DNA from: Carettochelys insculpta
Lineage: Eukaryota; Chordata; Testudines; Carettochelyidae
Assembly (NCBI RefSeq): GCF_033958435.1
Contig: NC_134161.1
Span: 16,554,001-16,618,000 of the forward strand
Direction of reading: 5' to 3'
Length of the DNA stretch: 64,000 bases
Shown: positions 11,866 to 23,232 of the stretch, in pieces
How positions within the stretch are numbered: the first letter of the stretch is position 1
Layout of the letters: every line of letters starts with the position of its first letter
Position numbers and translations under genes: made by a program
Notes under the pieces: generated by a model
Databases searched by the model: none
What the model was told of the DNA's origin: nothing
What the model saw: the letters and a program-made list of their open reading frames with translations, nothing else

Positions 11866-14384
11866 TCAGTATTAAGGTGCTCACAGCAAATTAGGTCTAT
11901 CCCTTGCACATGGAGGGTGATTCGCATCACGCCGAGCATCAGTCCAAGGCCCACAGAACTTCAGTAAGGCTGAAGCCACGTAGGATAAGATTATGTATCA
12001 CTTCCAAGACTTTCCAGCACTCTATCAAGGTAGGCCCATGTCTCTATCTTAGTCTTGTCCTCCAGACCTCATCACTTGAGCCCGTGTTGCCCCTACCCCT
12101 GATCGGCCTCTCTGAGGTGTATCAAGTAGTCTCACAGCCCTGCCCATTCCCCACGTCCTCCAGCTCCCCCTCCCCCAAAGACCTGCCAATCTCCCCATTT
12201 TTCCAGGGGGGAAAAGGGGGAAGGAACCAAAAAGAAATGAACTATTCATTTGAGGGACGTGACAAAAAACCTACAAGTTTGCTCCCCTGGCAGCTGCTCA
12301 GTCCACTTCCCTGTAACACCCCTCCCCACCTATCTGAACACCTTTCCCAGCAACCTCTCATTCCTGCTCCCTGGCCAAGGTTGGGTCCGGGGTCATCGGC
12401 TCAGTAACGTAATGCCTTTAATCTGAAATGTCCTCACGCTGAAACCTTCTCTACAATGCTGTGTCAGATGCCCCCTCCCCCTCTGGGGCTGTCCCTTGAC
12501 AAGCGGCTTTTGTGCATGGAAGCCTGCTGCAGACCCTGGCTGCGTCACCCGTTGCAGGAGCACGCTGTATGTGTGGACATCCCCAGAAAGGGCTGGATGT
12601 TGGCCAGACACTCAATTGCCTATCCACTGTGGTTTCTGTGATGCCACTAGAAGTGAAGCTCCTGAGAGAAGCCGCAGTAGCAGTGAGCTCACATCCGATC
12701 TATGGATGATAACGAGCACCCTGTACTGAACGCATTCTATAGCTGACGTACGATCAAGATTGCCTTCGGTGAGAGGGATGGGCAGATTGGCTCACTCGTT
12801 CCTCACGGGAAGATCTTTCTGCACTGCTGCCTGTTAGGGTGGAGGGGGAATCATTATGGCAGCTTCCTGCACCTAGCGTTTAAATTCTCAACCTTCATGT
12901 TGTGTTAATGGAGTTTGCAGCAACATTTGTTTTAGAAAAGTGACAACTGCCACCATGCCAGATGCTTCTAATATACACCCTCCATTTCCTGGCTGTGACA
13001 CACCCAAGGGCGGAGCTGTCAGCTGCATACACCATCTGGCTGAGTTCCCCAAAGGACAAACACCAAGCTCAATTCCCTTCCTAGCCCGTTCCTGGTGCAA
13101 ATAAGGAAGGAAAGATGAAGGACCAACTGTGAAGACCAGTTTCTCAGATGTACAGACAGAAGCGTATGCGTTTTTTTGATTTCAGCTCTTCCATCCAAGT
13201 ACTGACTGGGCCCCAGAGGAATCTGCTGACAATGAGACCAAGACCCAGAGCTTTTCTGGGCCACTGTGAGCATGAAGAAAGCCAATATTTTCTGGTGGAA
13301 GAGTCCCAGAATGCACAGCTTTAGAGGATAAAGATACAGTTGCCATGGGAACGTAATCTCCATTTCCTGAGTTGTAAAATATCCAAGTTAAACTTGCACT
13401 AATTGGGTTTGTTAAATGACATGTATTTTTCCATTTTACTGGGGGTGGAGTTTGAGAGGGACCGTCCTGGCTTGCACAAGTCACTCAGATTCAGGGATGG
13501 GTCTGTTGTTTGCGTGACTGGCATGTTTTCACAAAGAGGAGGAAGATACAACATGTCCCCTCTTGGGACCTGGCCAGGTGGCTCCAAACCCAATTAGTAA
13601 CCAGCTCCCAGAGCCTCTCCAGGGGACAGTTGTGCAGCTTGAGGCTTCTCCCTGACTTGCCTCTATCCTGATACTCAGCTGCTGTGTGATTCTTGCATTC
13701 ACAGTTACATAGTTCCTCTCCAGCTGCAGGTCCCGGGGTCTGGCTGACTTCATGGGCCACAGAACTTGGGGTCAAGGAATGTGACTCTAAACTGGGGTGG
13801 TGGCAAATCTTTGGCCCAAGGGCCAGATCTGGGTATGGATCATGAATGTGGATGTTACTGGAGTGGGGATAGGGGGACTTTATGAAGTGTAGCATGGGGC
13901 GTGGGGGTGGACTCTATAAGGGAGTTTACAAAGATGGGGAAAGGGGACTTTACAGCGTGTAGTTTTGGGGTTCTACCTCGAGTGTGGGACCTTTGAGGTG
14001 GAGGTATGGGGCAGACGGCCGGCCGTGGCGTTTACCCTCCTTTTGCTACTTGAAGGCTGTTACCCTGCTCCCTTCTTAGTATTTAGACCCATTAGATTCA
14101 GGACCCCATGATGGCCTCCCACCTGGACAGTCTATGTAAGGGCCCCAGCTGACAGATCACTAGGGTTATAGGAGCCTTCCCAGACACCTGCTTCAGAGTC
14201 ACCATTGTCTCGTCTCTCACCGCTGCCCTCTTCACCCCACCAGCTGACTCCCTCCTAACGTGTCTCCGGCCCTGCCTAGGTGCCTTTTCCCACTCCCTGG
14301 CCTCTCTTACGTCCCAGTTCCACCCCCACCCTGCCCTTAGGAGTTCTTGTTCTCTCTCCTTCTGTTCTACGGTTTGATGACAAA
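11866..14384. other. Long stretch without recognised features
   Basis: About 2.5 kb. The plus-strand frame 11904-12407 (167 codons) has no recognisable domain. Around 13860-13960 two similar G-rich blocks (GGGGACTTTATGAAGTGTAG and GGGGACTTTACAGCGTGTAG) form a short degenerate direct repeat. Nothing else stands out. Confidence 0.45.
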
Positions 14385-14610
14385 CAAAGCAGCAGGTAGG
14401 AATAAGGGGGTTTCAAAGTTGCTGGGTCCTTTCGAAAAGGACCCCCGTCTGGACGAGCTGCATGGGAGCAAAAAGCAGCAATTTTGAAGTGCCATGGCCA
14501 GCGGCATGTTAATGCGGCACTGAATATGCATTTCAGCGACTCTTTAATATTCTTCAAAATGGCCATTAGCATGGCTATTTCGAAGATTTCTCTAAGTGTA
14601 GACGTAGCCA
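14385..14610. mobile_element. MITE-like element, left end missing
   Basis: The right terminus TAAGTGTAGACGTAGCCA is the inverse of the GGCTACGTCTACAC end seen in the complete element at 55102-55811. Internal words TTTCGAAAAGGACCCCCGTC, GAATATGCATTTCAGCGACT and CATTAGCATGGCTATTTCGA suggest a short DNA transposon of the same broad group with a different core. No left inverted repeat is readable, so the left boundary is approximate. Confidence 0.58.
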
Positions 14611-16499
14611 CAGAGATGCTTACTGTGAGCTCCAACCCTTGCATTAAAGACAGGACGCACTTCAACCAAAATTGCGTTTCTCCTGGTATTCACCAGGCAT
14701 TGGTGTTTGCATATTTCATACCCAAACAAGCAGTCATACTAAAACTCTTTTCTTTGTGGCTCACCTCTCAGGCTCTGTTGTGAGAAAACCTAACCTTCTA
14801 ATGTCAAAACCAGTTCTTACAACAAGTGTCCCCACCACCACCGTGCATGGTAGTCAAAGGGGCAGAGCTGTCCCAAAGCCAGCTGGCATAAGTACCAGCC
14901 ACTGGCACAGATTATCAAAAGGAGAGAGTCTTCTGGGGTCTTCATCACTTATACTCTTCTAGAGGACGTGTCTTTCTAAAAGTCTGACTCTAGTTTAACC
15001 ACAAGCTTTTGGACTCAGACTAAGAATCACTGGGTGAGGTTCTACAGCTTGTGTTCTGCAAACAGCAAGCCTTTATTCAATGGCTTAGTAAGCATGCTCT
15101 GCGGCCAGAGGAATGCCTAAAGGTGACTTGTCCCATATCGCTAGTGTCCACAGCAAAATATAGGAGAAGTGCAAATAAAATAATAGATTACTCAGGTCCT
15201 TCTGATACGTGAGCCCGTCAGGGTGGGGACAGTCTTCACTGGGTTTCCACTAAGCAGAGCGACAGCATTTAAAAAGTATCACAAAATAATAAATCATAAT
15301 AAATAAGTAATCACACTGCTCCAGGTCACAAAGATCCATGTTTCATACCTGTGTCCTCTGTGTGATCCATACATACTAATTATAATTCACTGTCATTAAT
15401 AGAAAATGATGTCAAGATGGATATTTAGATGAGTCAATATTCATCATATTCACCAATAACTATGAATTATAATTAGAATTAATATTGATGTTTAAGATAA
15501 CGCATTTTAAGGATGTAACTAGGAGAACTGGAGGAAAGGTAATGGTATGTGAACTGACTGAGTCTTCTCTAAAAGCACTATCCCATAACAAGCAGAGCTA
15601 TTGCTAAATAAAACCGTAAAATAAACAAATAAACTCTTTTTACCTATTTAAAAACAATATCTAGAGAATTTTCCAAAGTGCTTTGCTAGTGAACTGCCTG
15701 ATAATGAAAATGGGCCTTTCCATGAACTGCCTCATAAAAATGGACCTTTCTGTCTTTCCCACATGGAACAGACCTACTAAGAACAAATCCAAGTAGTAAT
15801 AATAGTAAAACCTGCTGCACAGAGAGGGGCATTGGGTGGATGATTTTAAATCCTGGTTCAAAATATTCAGAGCGCCTTTAAGGGTATTAACCATGGAGAG
15901 AATCTGGGAATAAACATCTACTTATGTCTCAAGTTTTGGTGACTTCACCAAGCACTCAGGTTCTCAACACTTTCATGGTTATTTAAACCTCTGGAGGCGA
16001 GCGTAGTGTGCTGGCATGCTGTTAGACAATCAGGGACCTCAAAAGAGAAATACACATGTCATAACGATGGTGTGTCATTACAGAGCTGTTAGCAAAATAA
16101 GTTTGGGAGTCATGTATGACTAATCAGAGGTGAACCACAAACCTCAGTGCATGCACAGCATCCAAACCAACCATTTTCTACACATGTTGGTTTAATTGTG
16201 GACGCTCTTGTGAAATACAGTAGGTTCTGTCACTCCTTACAGATTCTGTTGCAAACTACCTTCATCATCAACACTGAACTGATTAGCTCTAATCAGGGCC
16301 CAGTTCAGAAACAATTCCCTCCACCCCGTGCCTACAACTCTGCTTATCCAGCAAATCAGCAATATTAAAGACACACAGACACACACACACCAGTAGCAGA
16401 GCAGGAAATTATGCACAGCTCCTTGCTGCTTGAAACCATCAACTGGCTCTCAGATATTTTTATGATGTTTTTATATATATGGCTTATGCTCAGAAAGGA
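14611..16499. other. Long AT-rich stretch without recognised features
   Basis: Nearly 1.9 kb with no repeat family or exon I recognise. It is AT-rich around 15290-15500, with several TAATTA-like words. A short (CA)n lies at 16369-16391 and a TATATATA tract near 16471. Confidence 0.45.
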
Positions 16500-17310
16500 T
16501 TCAGGGAGAGTAATGAATGAGCTGAATGAGGGGTGGGTTGCGCCCTCAGCAAGTTCATGGATGACACTAAGCTAAGGGGACAGATAGATACGTTGGAGGG
16601 TGGGGACAGGAACCAAAGTCACCTAGACAGACTAGAAGATTGGGCCAAGAGAATCACAGAATTCTAGGGCTGGAAGGGACCTCAGAAGGTCATCTAGTCC
16701 AGCCCCCCACCTAAAGCAGGATCAACCCCAAATAAATCATCCCAGCCAGGACAATGACTTAAAAACCTCTAGGGATGGAAATATGAGGAGGTTCGATAAG
16801 GAGAAGTGCAGAGTCCTGCAATTAGGACATAAGAATCCCGAGCATTGTTATGGGCTGGGAACTGACTGGCTCTGCAGCAGTTCTGCAGAAAAAGACTAGG
16901 GGGTTGCAGTGGATGAGAAGCTGGAGTGAGATAACAGTGTACCCTTGCAGACAAGAAGGCTAATGGCATATTGTGGAGCATGAGCAGATTCATTGCAGTG
17001 GATCTAGGGAAGTGATCGTTCCCTTTTATTCAACACTGGTGAGGCCACATCAGGAATAGTGTGTCCAGTTCTGGGGCCACCTTTACAAACAAGATGTGGA
17101 TGCCTTGGAGCAAGCCCAGCAGAGGGCAGCCAAAATGATTAGGGGGCTGGAGCACACGTGACGAGGAGAGTGAGGAATATGGTCTTATTTAGTCTACAGA
17201 AGAGAAGAGTTGGGAGTGGTGAGATTTGATGGCAGCCTTCAACGACTGGAAAGGGAATAACAAAGAAGGTGGAGAAAGGCTCTTCTCACTAGTGAGGGAT
17301 GGTCTCACCA
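16500..17310 (+). mobile_element. CR1 LINE with reverse-transcriptase region, plus strand, interrupted
   Basis: The left part carries the reverse-transcriptase active-site box as codons F-M-D-D at 16554-16565 (normally [FY]-A-D-D), followed by CACTAAGCTAAGGGGACAGA. After a foreign insert (16651-16783) the same copy resumes at ATGAGGAGGTTCGATAAGG and continues through GAAGGCTAATGGCATATTG, GTGAGGCCACATCAGGAATA and GGGGGCTGGAGCACACGTGA to about 17310. The 3' UTR is absent. Many frameshifts; long dead. Confidence 0.88.
16651..16783 (-). mobile_element. CR1 LINE 3' end nested in another CR1
   Basis: GAATCACAGAATTCTAGGGC, TGGAAGGGACCTCAGAAGG, CAGCCCCCCACCTAAAGCAG, CTTAAAAACCTCTAGGGATG: the reverse complement of a CR1 3' UTR and the last codons. 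It interrupts a plus-strand CR1 between GATTGGGCCAAGA and ATGAGGAGGTTC, so it is the younger of the two. Confidence 0.9.
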
Positions 17311-17420
17311 GTGCCTAAGCCAACTGAGTCTGCCCTGTTTATAGATGCAAGCATTACTATTTGTCCTTCTGGCCACAGTCTCACTGAGAGCTCATAAATA
17401 ACAAGCACCTGTGGCACCTG

Positions 17421-18549
17421 GGAGTGTGTCTACACAACAAAGTGATTTTGGAATAACAGAAGCTATTCTGAAATAACTTTGTGAGTGTCTACAGGATGCA
17501 ACCACCGTTTCAAAATTTTGTAATAGCGGTTGGTTTATTTCAAAATTAGTAAACCTTATTCTACGAGGAATAGCACCTGTTCTGAAATAGGTATTTTGGA
17601 ATAGGGGCTGTGTAGACAGGGAATAGGGACTATTTTGAAATAAATTATTCCAGAATAGTTTATTCTGAAATAATTCTGCTATGTAGACATAGTATTTTGG
17701 TTTAGAGCCCCTGGAAGCACAGCTTCCAGGGGTTCTAATCTGGAATAGGCTCTATTGTGTGTACAGATGCTATTTCAGAATAAGTTTTGCTTATTCTGGG
17801 GTTTCCCTGTAGTTAGTTAGTTAAAGCCTGTTACGTCTGCTGGTGCGTAGGGCAGCAATGAAGGTCCTCCATTTCTCTCTGTCTTTGGCCATTTTCTCCA
17901 ATGTGTCCCAGTTCTAGTTCATTCTCTTAATGTCTGCCTCAACAGTACGTTGCCATGTTGTCTTGGGCATCCCACATTTCTGTCATCTTTCAGGCATCTA
18001 GTGAAGTGCTGTCTTTACAATGGCATCTTCCTCCCTTCTCAGCACATGCCCTATCCATCTCCAGCGTCTTCTCATGATGATAGTGGTCATGTCCTCCTGG
18101 TGGCATCGCAAGAGCAGGTTGTGGTTGGACACTGTCTTCGGCCAAAAGATGCGAAGTATCTTGCAAAGGCGAATGGCATGAAAGGACGAGAGCTTGGCAA
18201 GGTCACACTCTGTCATTCGCCAGGACTCTCAGCTGCATAGTAGTGTCGATATGACACAGCTCTCGTCCTGCTTAAGTTGGTGTGGACACTGTACTGTGTA
18301 GACCTCCATGTATTGTTCATACTTATGGAGGACATTTTTGTCCTTGCTTAGTCTGCTCTGGATGTTGTTCGTGGTGTCCCCATCATGGCAGATGATGCTG
18401 CCTAAGTACATAAAGCTGCTTGTGCTGGATAAGTCTGTATTATCTATCTTGACTGGTGCTGGTGATGCATTATTCTGGAATACCTTATTTTGGAATAATA
18501 ATTCCAGAAAAAACTACTCTGGAATAACTTTGCTGTGTAGACCTACCCT
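17421..18549. mobile_element. GTCTACAC-type MITE interrupted by a retrotransposon
   Basis: The left end is GGAGTGTGTCTACACAACAA; the right end, TTTGCTGTGTAGACCTACCC, is its inverse. Core words TTCTGAAATAACTTTGTGAG, GGGCTGTGTAGACAGGGAAT, TAGAGCCCCTGGAAGCACAG and CTTCCAGGGGTTCTAATCTG also occur, in the same order, in the copy at 22751-23232. Removing 17813-18461 leaves about 480 bp, the size of that copy. No transposase. Confidence 0.82.
17813..18461 (-). mobile_element. Non-LTR retrotransposon fragment (RTE/L2-like, clade unsure) nested in MITE
   Basis: On the minus strand two frames give protein of the post-reverse-transcriptase region. First comes YLGSIICHDGDTTNNIQSRL (about 18410-18350). 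Further on comes RRRWRWIGHVLRREEDAIVK (about 18076-18017), a motif common at the C-terminal end of several non-LTR retrotransposon clades. On the plus strand the insert begins with a TTAGTTAGTTAAAG repeat at the MITE junction, i.e. the 3' end of the element is a short TAAC-type tandem repeat rather than a plain poly(A). 5' truncated and frameshifted. A related fragment lies at 20545-21005. Confidence 0.75.
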
Positions 18550-18550
18550 C

Positions 18551-18874
18551 AGGCTATGTTTACACTGTGCCCTGACTTTGAAATAAGATATGCAGTTTGG
18601 ACTCTGCAAATTCTGTATCGTATTTTCAGTCAATTTCAAAATAGGCTATTTTGGGATTTTGCACTGTCTACTTAGCACCAAATTTCGAAACTCTGGGATA
18701 TCTCAAGGCATCCCCTGCTCCTCCTGCAATGAGGGATAGAGGAATGCTAAAACAGCGTACCCTGTATTTCAAGAATTATTTTGAAACACTGGGCACATTT
18801 CCTAGAGGCGGAGTTACTATTTCAGGATACCTCAGTATCCCAAAAGAGATCCACAGTGTAAATAAACATAACCT
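18551..18874. mobile_element. Second MITE, directly abutting the first
   Basis: The left end GGCTATGTTTACACTGTGCC and the right end CCACAGTGTAAATAAACATA then ACCT are inverted relative to each other, apart from a few inserted bases. The core contains TTTCGAAACTCTGGGATATC and GGCATCCCCTGCTCCTCCTG. It starts within two bases of the right end of the preceding MITE. About 324 bp, non-coding. Confidence 0.65.
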
Positions 18875-18955
18875 TAGAGGCTAACAAATGTATTAGGTCA
18901 TGAACTTTTGTGAGTAAAACCTACTTCTTCAGATGAATGGAGTGGGAAACCAGAA
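18875..18955 (-). repeat. Interspersed repeat of unassigned class, copy 1
   Basis: Reverse complement of the repeat seen at 59683-59815 and 61600-61748: GAGGCTAACAAATGTATTAG, then AACTTTTGTGAGTAAAACC and TACTTCTTCAGATGAATGG. The forward order is CTGAAGAAGTRGGTYTTACYCACRAAAGCT followed by TTTGTTAGTCTYTAAGGTGC, written here in IUPAC codes. I recognise it as a recurrent vertebrate repeat but cannot place its class. Confidence 0.6.
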
Positions 18956-19134
18956 TCCAGGGTTTATATCAAAAGGGGCAGGGAGGAAGGGAAAGAAAAA
19001 GGTTACCTGTCACTAGTAAAACCAGCTAATGAAGCAAATTAAGTAGGATGTGTCCCCTTCCTGCCAATATCAAAGGTGGGGAAACCGCCCTTGTATAGCC
19101 ATCATGTCAGCAAACTCCTGTTTGGAGTCGTGGC

Positions 19135-19800
19135 CAGTGCTCCCTCCCGTCTTACCTACCCCCGAGCAGAACGAGTGTTGCTGGGTGTACCAATATGGAT
19201 GGGATCTGTGACATGCAGGGGGTGTGCGACACGCCACCTTCATATTGGTGCACATCACAAAAGTCATGTGGCAGGGCCAGGGCCAAAGGGTTCTGAGAGT
19301 GGAGGAGGGCTGAGGCCTGGGGCAGAGGATTGGGGGACAGGAGTGTGGCGGTGCCGGCTCTGGGCTCAGGGGCTCATTGTTGGATGGGGAGGCTATAGAA
19401 GTGTGAACTATTATGGGGACTGGGTTAAGTGGCTCACAATGCAGAAGGTGGGGGTGCCAGGGCTCTGGTTGGGGATGGAGGCTCTAAGGTGGGGCAGGAC
19501 AGGGGGGACTTGGGGAAAGGAAGGGGATCCAGATTGGGGGCTGGGCTCAGGGCTAGGGGTTGTGGGGCAGAAGGAGTTCCATGCTCCGGGCTGGGGTTAC
19601 CAGCTTCAGAGTGAGGTTTGGATGAGGGGTCTGAGGTGCGGGAAGTGGCTCTGGGTTGGCCGGGGCTCAGGGCAGGGATTTGGGGCTGGGGCTTACCTGG
19701 GCAGCAGTGCTAAGGCAGCCTACATGGAGCTCACCTGCTTGGGGGCACCAGGCTGCACTCAGAAAGTGACCAGCAGGGGACAGTGAGGAGGTGGGGCCTC
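19135..19800. mobile_element. hAT-like element with hairpin and G-rich internal repeat
   Basis: Begins CAGTGCTCCCTCCCGTC, a hAT-like end. TGTACCAATATG (19186-19197) and CATATTGGTGCA (19241-19252) form an inverted repeat with 11 of 12 matching, predicting a hairpin. From 19270 to about 19700 it is a degenerate minisatellite of GGGGCTCAGGGCTGGGG / GAGGCTCTAAGGTGGGGCAG type units. The 236-codon plus-strand frame across it (19076-19786) is Gly/Trp-rich and arises from this composition. The right end is not visible. Confidence 0.6.
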
Positions 19801-20544
19801 TGTCCCCCAGGTGCGGCAGTCTGAGCTGGGGTGGGTGGGGAGGGGTCCCCCTCTCCCTGGCTGTGGCAGGTCCATGCAGCGTCAAGGCTTGGGGAGAGGC
19901 ATCTCTCCCCACTGTGGCCCCAAGTCCCAGGCGGGGCTTAATGGGAGGCCACACAGCCGTGAACTCAAGTCCTGGCTCTTCAGAGCACAGAACGGCATGA
20001 CCGACTGTCTTAGATTTATGACACTGGGCACATGTGTGAGGTTACCACACTCGGCACTCCAGCACCACCTCAGTATCGGTGCAGTGCCCAGGGAAATGGA
20101 AGCACACGCCTGGGATCAGGGCGACCGTAGGAACGAAACCCAACATGGTGAACAAAGCCCCTGCTTCACCACCGCTGTAACCAAGTCGCTAGAGCTGTGA
20201 AGATGAGCACAAGACTAAACTTAGCAACGTCGCTCTGGAAAGATAAAAATGGTGCATTTAATCTTGGGCTAACTGGGGCCTGGGTTGATTCTTAGCTGTG
20301 CCGGTGCAAGGCAGGAGCCAGGCCACTGAATTCAGTAGACTCATACTGCAGTCAATACAATGGATGTGCAATCAGACTCCAGATCCTTCTATCAACTCAC
20401 ACTTCCAGGGGTTAACTCAGTACCTCTCAAGTGGCTCTCAGTCTGTGGCAGGATTACGCCCCATGTAAGACGCAGGAGGTAACAGTGGTACTTCTCTTTC
20501 TCTCTAATGATGGGTCATAGATGTGGTTACAAAGGGCAAGTCAT
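19801..20544. other. Unrecognised DNA
   Basis: May contain the undefined right part of the preceding element. No exon or other repeat recognised. Confidence 0.4.
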
Positions 20545-21005
20545 TGTCCAGACTTGACTTAAACTCTTGTACTCCACATGGAGCACAGGTCACCTATAAA
20601 TCTCCTCCACTTCACTCTGTCTTGGGACAAAACCTCCAGCTGACCCCAGGAGGAGCCCAGTTGTTGTCCTTCAGTCTCAGTAGATCTTCTCCACGCTGTC
20701 CAAGGTCTTCCTCTTTTGTGTTTTCCTTGCAGGTTCCACGTGAGCCCTTGACAGACTACGCTGGGTGATGGTTTTCTGAGCATGTGGCCTACCCATCCCC
20801 ACTTTCTTCTCTTGATTTGAGCATCAAGTGGTTCTCCTCCTGCTGTGTTCCAAAGCTCCTCATTTGGGACCGAGTCTTGCCACTGGATGCAAAGGATGCA
20901 CCTCAGGCCTCTGTTTAGGAATGGCTCTAGCTTGTGATTTGAAGACTTTTTCGTACACCAGGTCTTGCACCCATACAAGAGCATTGTCCAGACAGGGAGT
21001 TAAAC
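20545..21005 (-). pseudogene. Non-LTR retrotransposon C-terminal coding remnant
   Basis: A 141-codon minus-strand frame (20984-20559) contains LLYGCKTWCTKK, then NRGLRCILCIQWQDSVPNEE, KRRKWGWVGHMLRKP (about residues 79-93), a basic segment HKRGRPWTAWRR, and VKWRRFIGDLCSMW near the end. That order is seen after the reverse-transcriptase domain in RTE/L2/Jockey-like elements of many animals. The frame starts mid-protein and I see no upstream catalytic region within the window, so it is a 5'-truncated copy. It is the longest uninterrupted retrotransposon frame that is not CR1. Clade not assigned. Confidence 0.72.
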
Positions 21006-22750
21006 AGCAGCTAAGAGGAACCCTCTGCTACTCACCTGCCCCTCCGTGCAAAGAGGGCGACTAGAAAAGCCCCGGAAAGCCCAACAGCACAGGGCAGCCA
21101 GATGCCAACCCCTCAGTGCTGCGCGGAAGGTGTGTGTTAGCACCAGCTGAAGGAGAGCACTGCAAAAGGGAGTGTGGGCAGCTTCCGAGGGGAGGGTGTC
21201 TGGGACCTGGCTCACTGCCCTTCCTGCTCTTGCCCTTGTGTAACGTCCGAACCAAGCCCCTGCGACATGCGGCCATGCAGATCCCCCCCACCAAGCCTGG
21301 GCCGCAGGCTGCCACATGGACACAGGGAAGCCATTTCCAAGGAACTAATAAAATGGAGTTTTCCAGCCCAAATCTCCTCACCCAACTCTGCCAGTTTATT
21401 GTGGGTTGAGGGGAGATGGGGGCGCGCTCGCCCAGGGCTGCAGCCGCATACCCTTCAGCTGAGCTAACTCCAGCGCTCGCTGGCGGGGTGGTGGGGGGAA
21501 TTGTTCTGAGAAAGTGGACCTTTGGCTCGTTGCTATAGAAACCGGCATACCACCGCTCTGACCCCAGCAAGGTTTTGCGCTCTCCTCAGCAGGGTTGCCA
21601 GCAGCTGGGCTGCAGCTGTTACAGAGGAAGGCAGAAATCCCTCCCCGGCTGAGTTCCCAATGACTGTGGCCAAACAGAGCTGTCCTCCGGCCTTGGTGGA
21701 AGGAGCGCAGAGCCGCTAAGATGCCCTGCCTTGTGCCCAGAGAGAAGCTGGGAAAATGGAATAGGGCAGCATTCCCACAGTTACTGCAAGGTTCCCTGCA
21801 GAACTCAGAAAGAAGGGACCCCAGCTGCTTGAATTCTCTGTGCAGGGGCTTCGCCAGCCCTGCCATTTTCTCCCTGCAAAGTGCCAGCTCCACCAGTAGC
21901 TTCTCTTGCCCCTGGGCTGGTGGCCAGCACCCCAGGCAATCCAGCTACCAGGCTTTACTCAGCCAGACCTTTATTGTAACATTCTCACAGTCAGCAAGAG
22001 AACACACACTCAGGAGTGGAGCTTTCAGTGCAGCAAACTTGCAGCAGTTTAGAGAAAGATTAAAATTGGTTTCTGCGAGGCGTTTCCAGTGGTGCCCATA
22101 ACCCCTTGCGCTCCCCAAGCGGTCTTATGCAAACAGCGCCAAGCAGGCTGCCTGTAAACGGCTCTGGTCAGGCTAATCTGAGCTGGGATTTTAAATAAAT
22201 ACACGAAAAGCAAAGAGAGGTGAAATCGCTTTTGCACAGGAGCCTGGTATCAGAGTCATCGGTCAGCAACTTCCTGACAACAGAACACTATTCATTCCAC
22301 CACATTACTTTGCTGTCACTAGGCATTTTTGCACCGAGAGCAAAATATTATTTATGCACCCCCTCTCCTCCAAATTAAAAGATGTCTCTAGTTTACTAAT
22401 TTTATTTGTCTTTACTTCAGGTAAAATTCTTCATTAGTTTAGTAGTAGGACAAAAAAAAAATGGTTTTCAATAATTATTAGGAATATATTTTACAGAGAT
22501 AGTTTTTAAAAAAAAAAATCAATGAATAAAATGTGATTCTTAAACAATAATATCAATAAAGGAACATAATAAATGACAAAATAATTCTAATAATTATTAT
22601 AAAGTTACTTTATCTGCCTTTAGAGTTGCAAAGTCAGTGTAAAAAATGAGCCTTTAAAAACAACATCATGAGCTTTTAAAAACTCCAGAAACCATTTCCC
22701 CTGAAAGAGCAGACACCCAACTACCAAAGTACTGGTCCGATGCACATGAA
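21006..22750. other. Unrecognised DNA, GC-rich then AT-rich
   Basis: 21.0-22.1 kb is GC-rich with overlapping open frames on both strands (up to 169 codons) and no domain signature. 22.33-22.70 kb is strongly AT-rich with A-runs at about 22452 and 22508 and many TAATAAT words. No repeat family recognised. Confidence 0.45.
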
Positions 22751-23232
22751 GGGTGTATCTCCATAGCAAGGTGATTTCAAAATAATCGGCATTATTTCAA
22801 AATAACTTTGTGAGCATCTACACAACACAACTACTATTTTAAAATAATTTCCAAAGAGTGGACAGTTTATTTCAAATTTACCAAGCCTCATTCTATGAGG
22901 AATAGCACGTGTTCTGAAAGAGATATTTCGGAATAGGGCTGTGTAGACAGAGAATAGGGCCTATTTTGAGATATGCTATTCTGGAATAGTTTAGTCTGAA
23001 ATAATTCTGCTGGGTAGACATAGTATTTCCGATTAGAGCCCCTGGGAATCAGTGCTTTCAGGGGCTCTAATCCAAAATAGGCTTTATTGCACCTAGACAC
23101 ACTATTTGGGAATAAGGTTTGTTATTCCAGGGCTTCCCTGTAGTGTAGATGTGTTATTCTGGAATAGTTTATTCTGGAATAATAACTTCAGCATAAGCTA
23201 TTCTGGAACAACTTTGCTGTGTAGACATACCT
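22751..23232. mobile_element. GTCTACAC-type MITE, uninterrupted copy (482 bp)
   Basis: The left end is GGGTGTATCTCCATAGCAAG; the right end TTTGCTGTGTAGACATACCT is its diverged inverse. Same core order as 17421-18549, including GGCTGTGTAGACAGAGAATA, TAGAGCCCCTGGGAATCAGT and CTTTCAGGGGCTCTAATCC. Because it lacks the retrotransposon, it serves as the empty-site reference for that insertion: CTTCCCTGTAG passes straight into TGTAGATGTGTTATTCTGG. Confidence 0.85.

Noticed and set aside
19076..19786. 236-codon plus-strand open frame
   Set aside because: Gly/Trp-rich, lies on a G-rich degenerate tandem repeat inside a transposon-like element; no domain signature.
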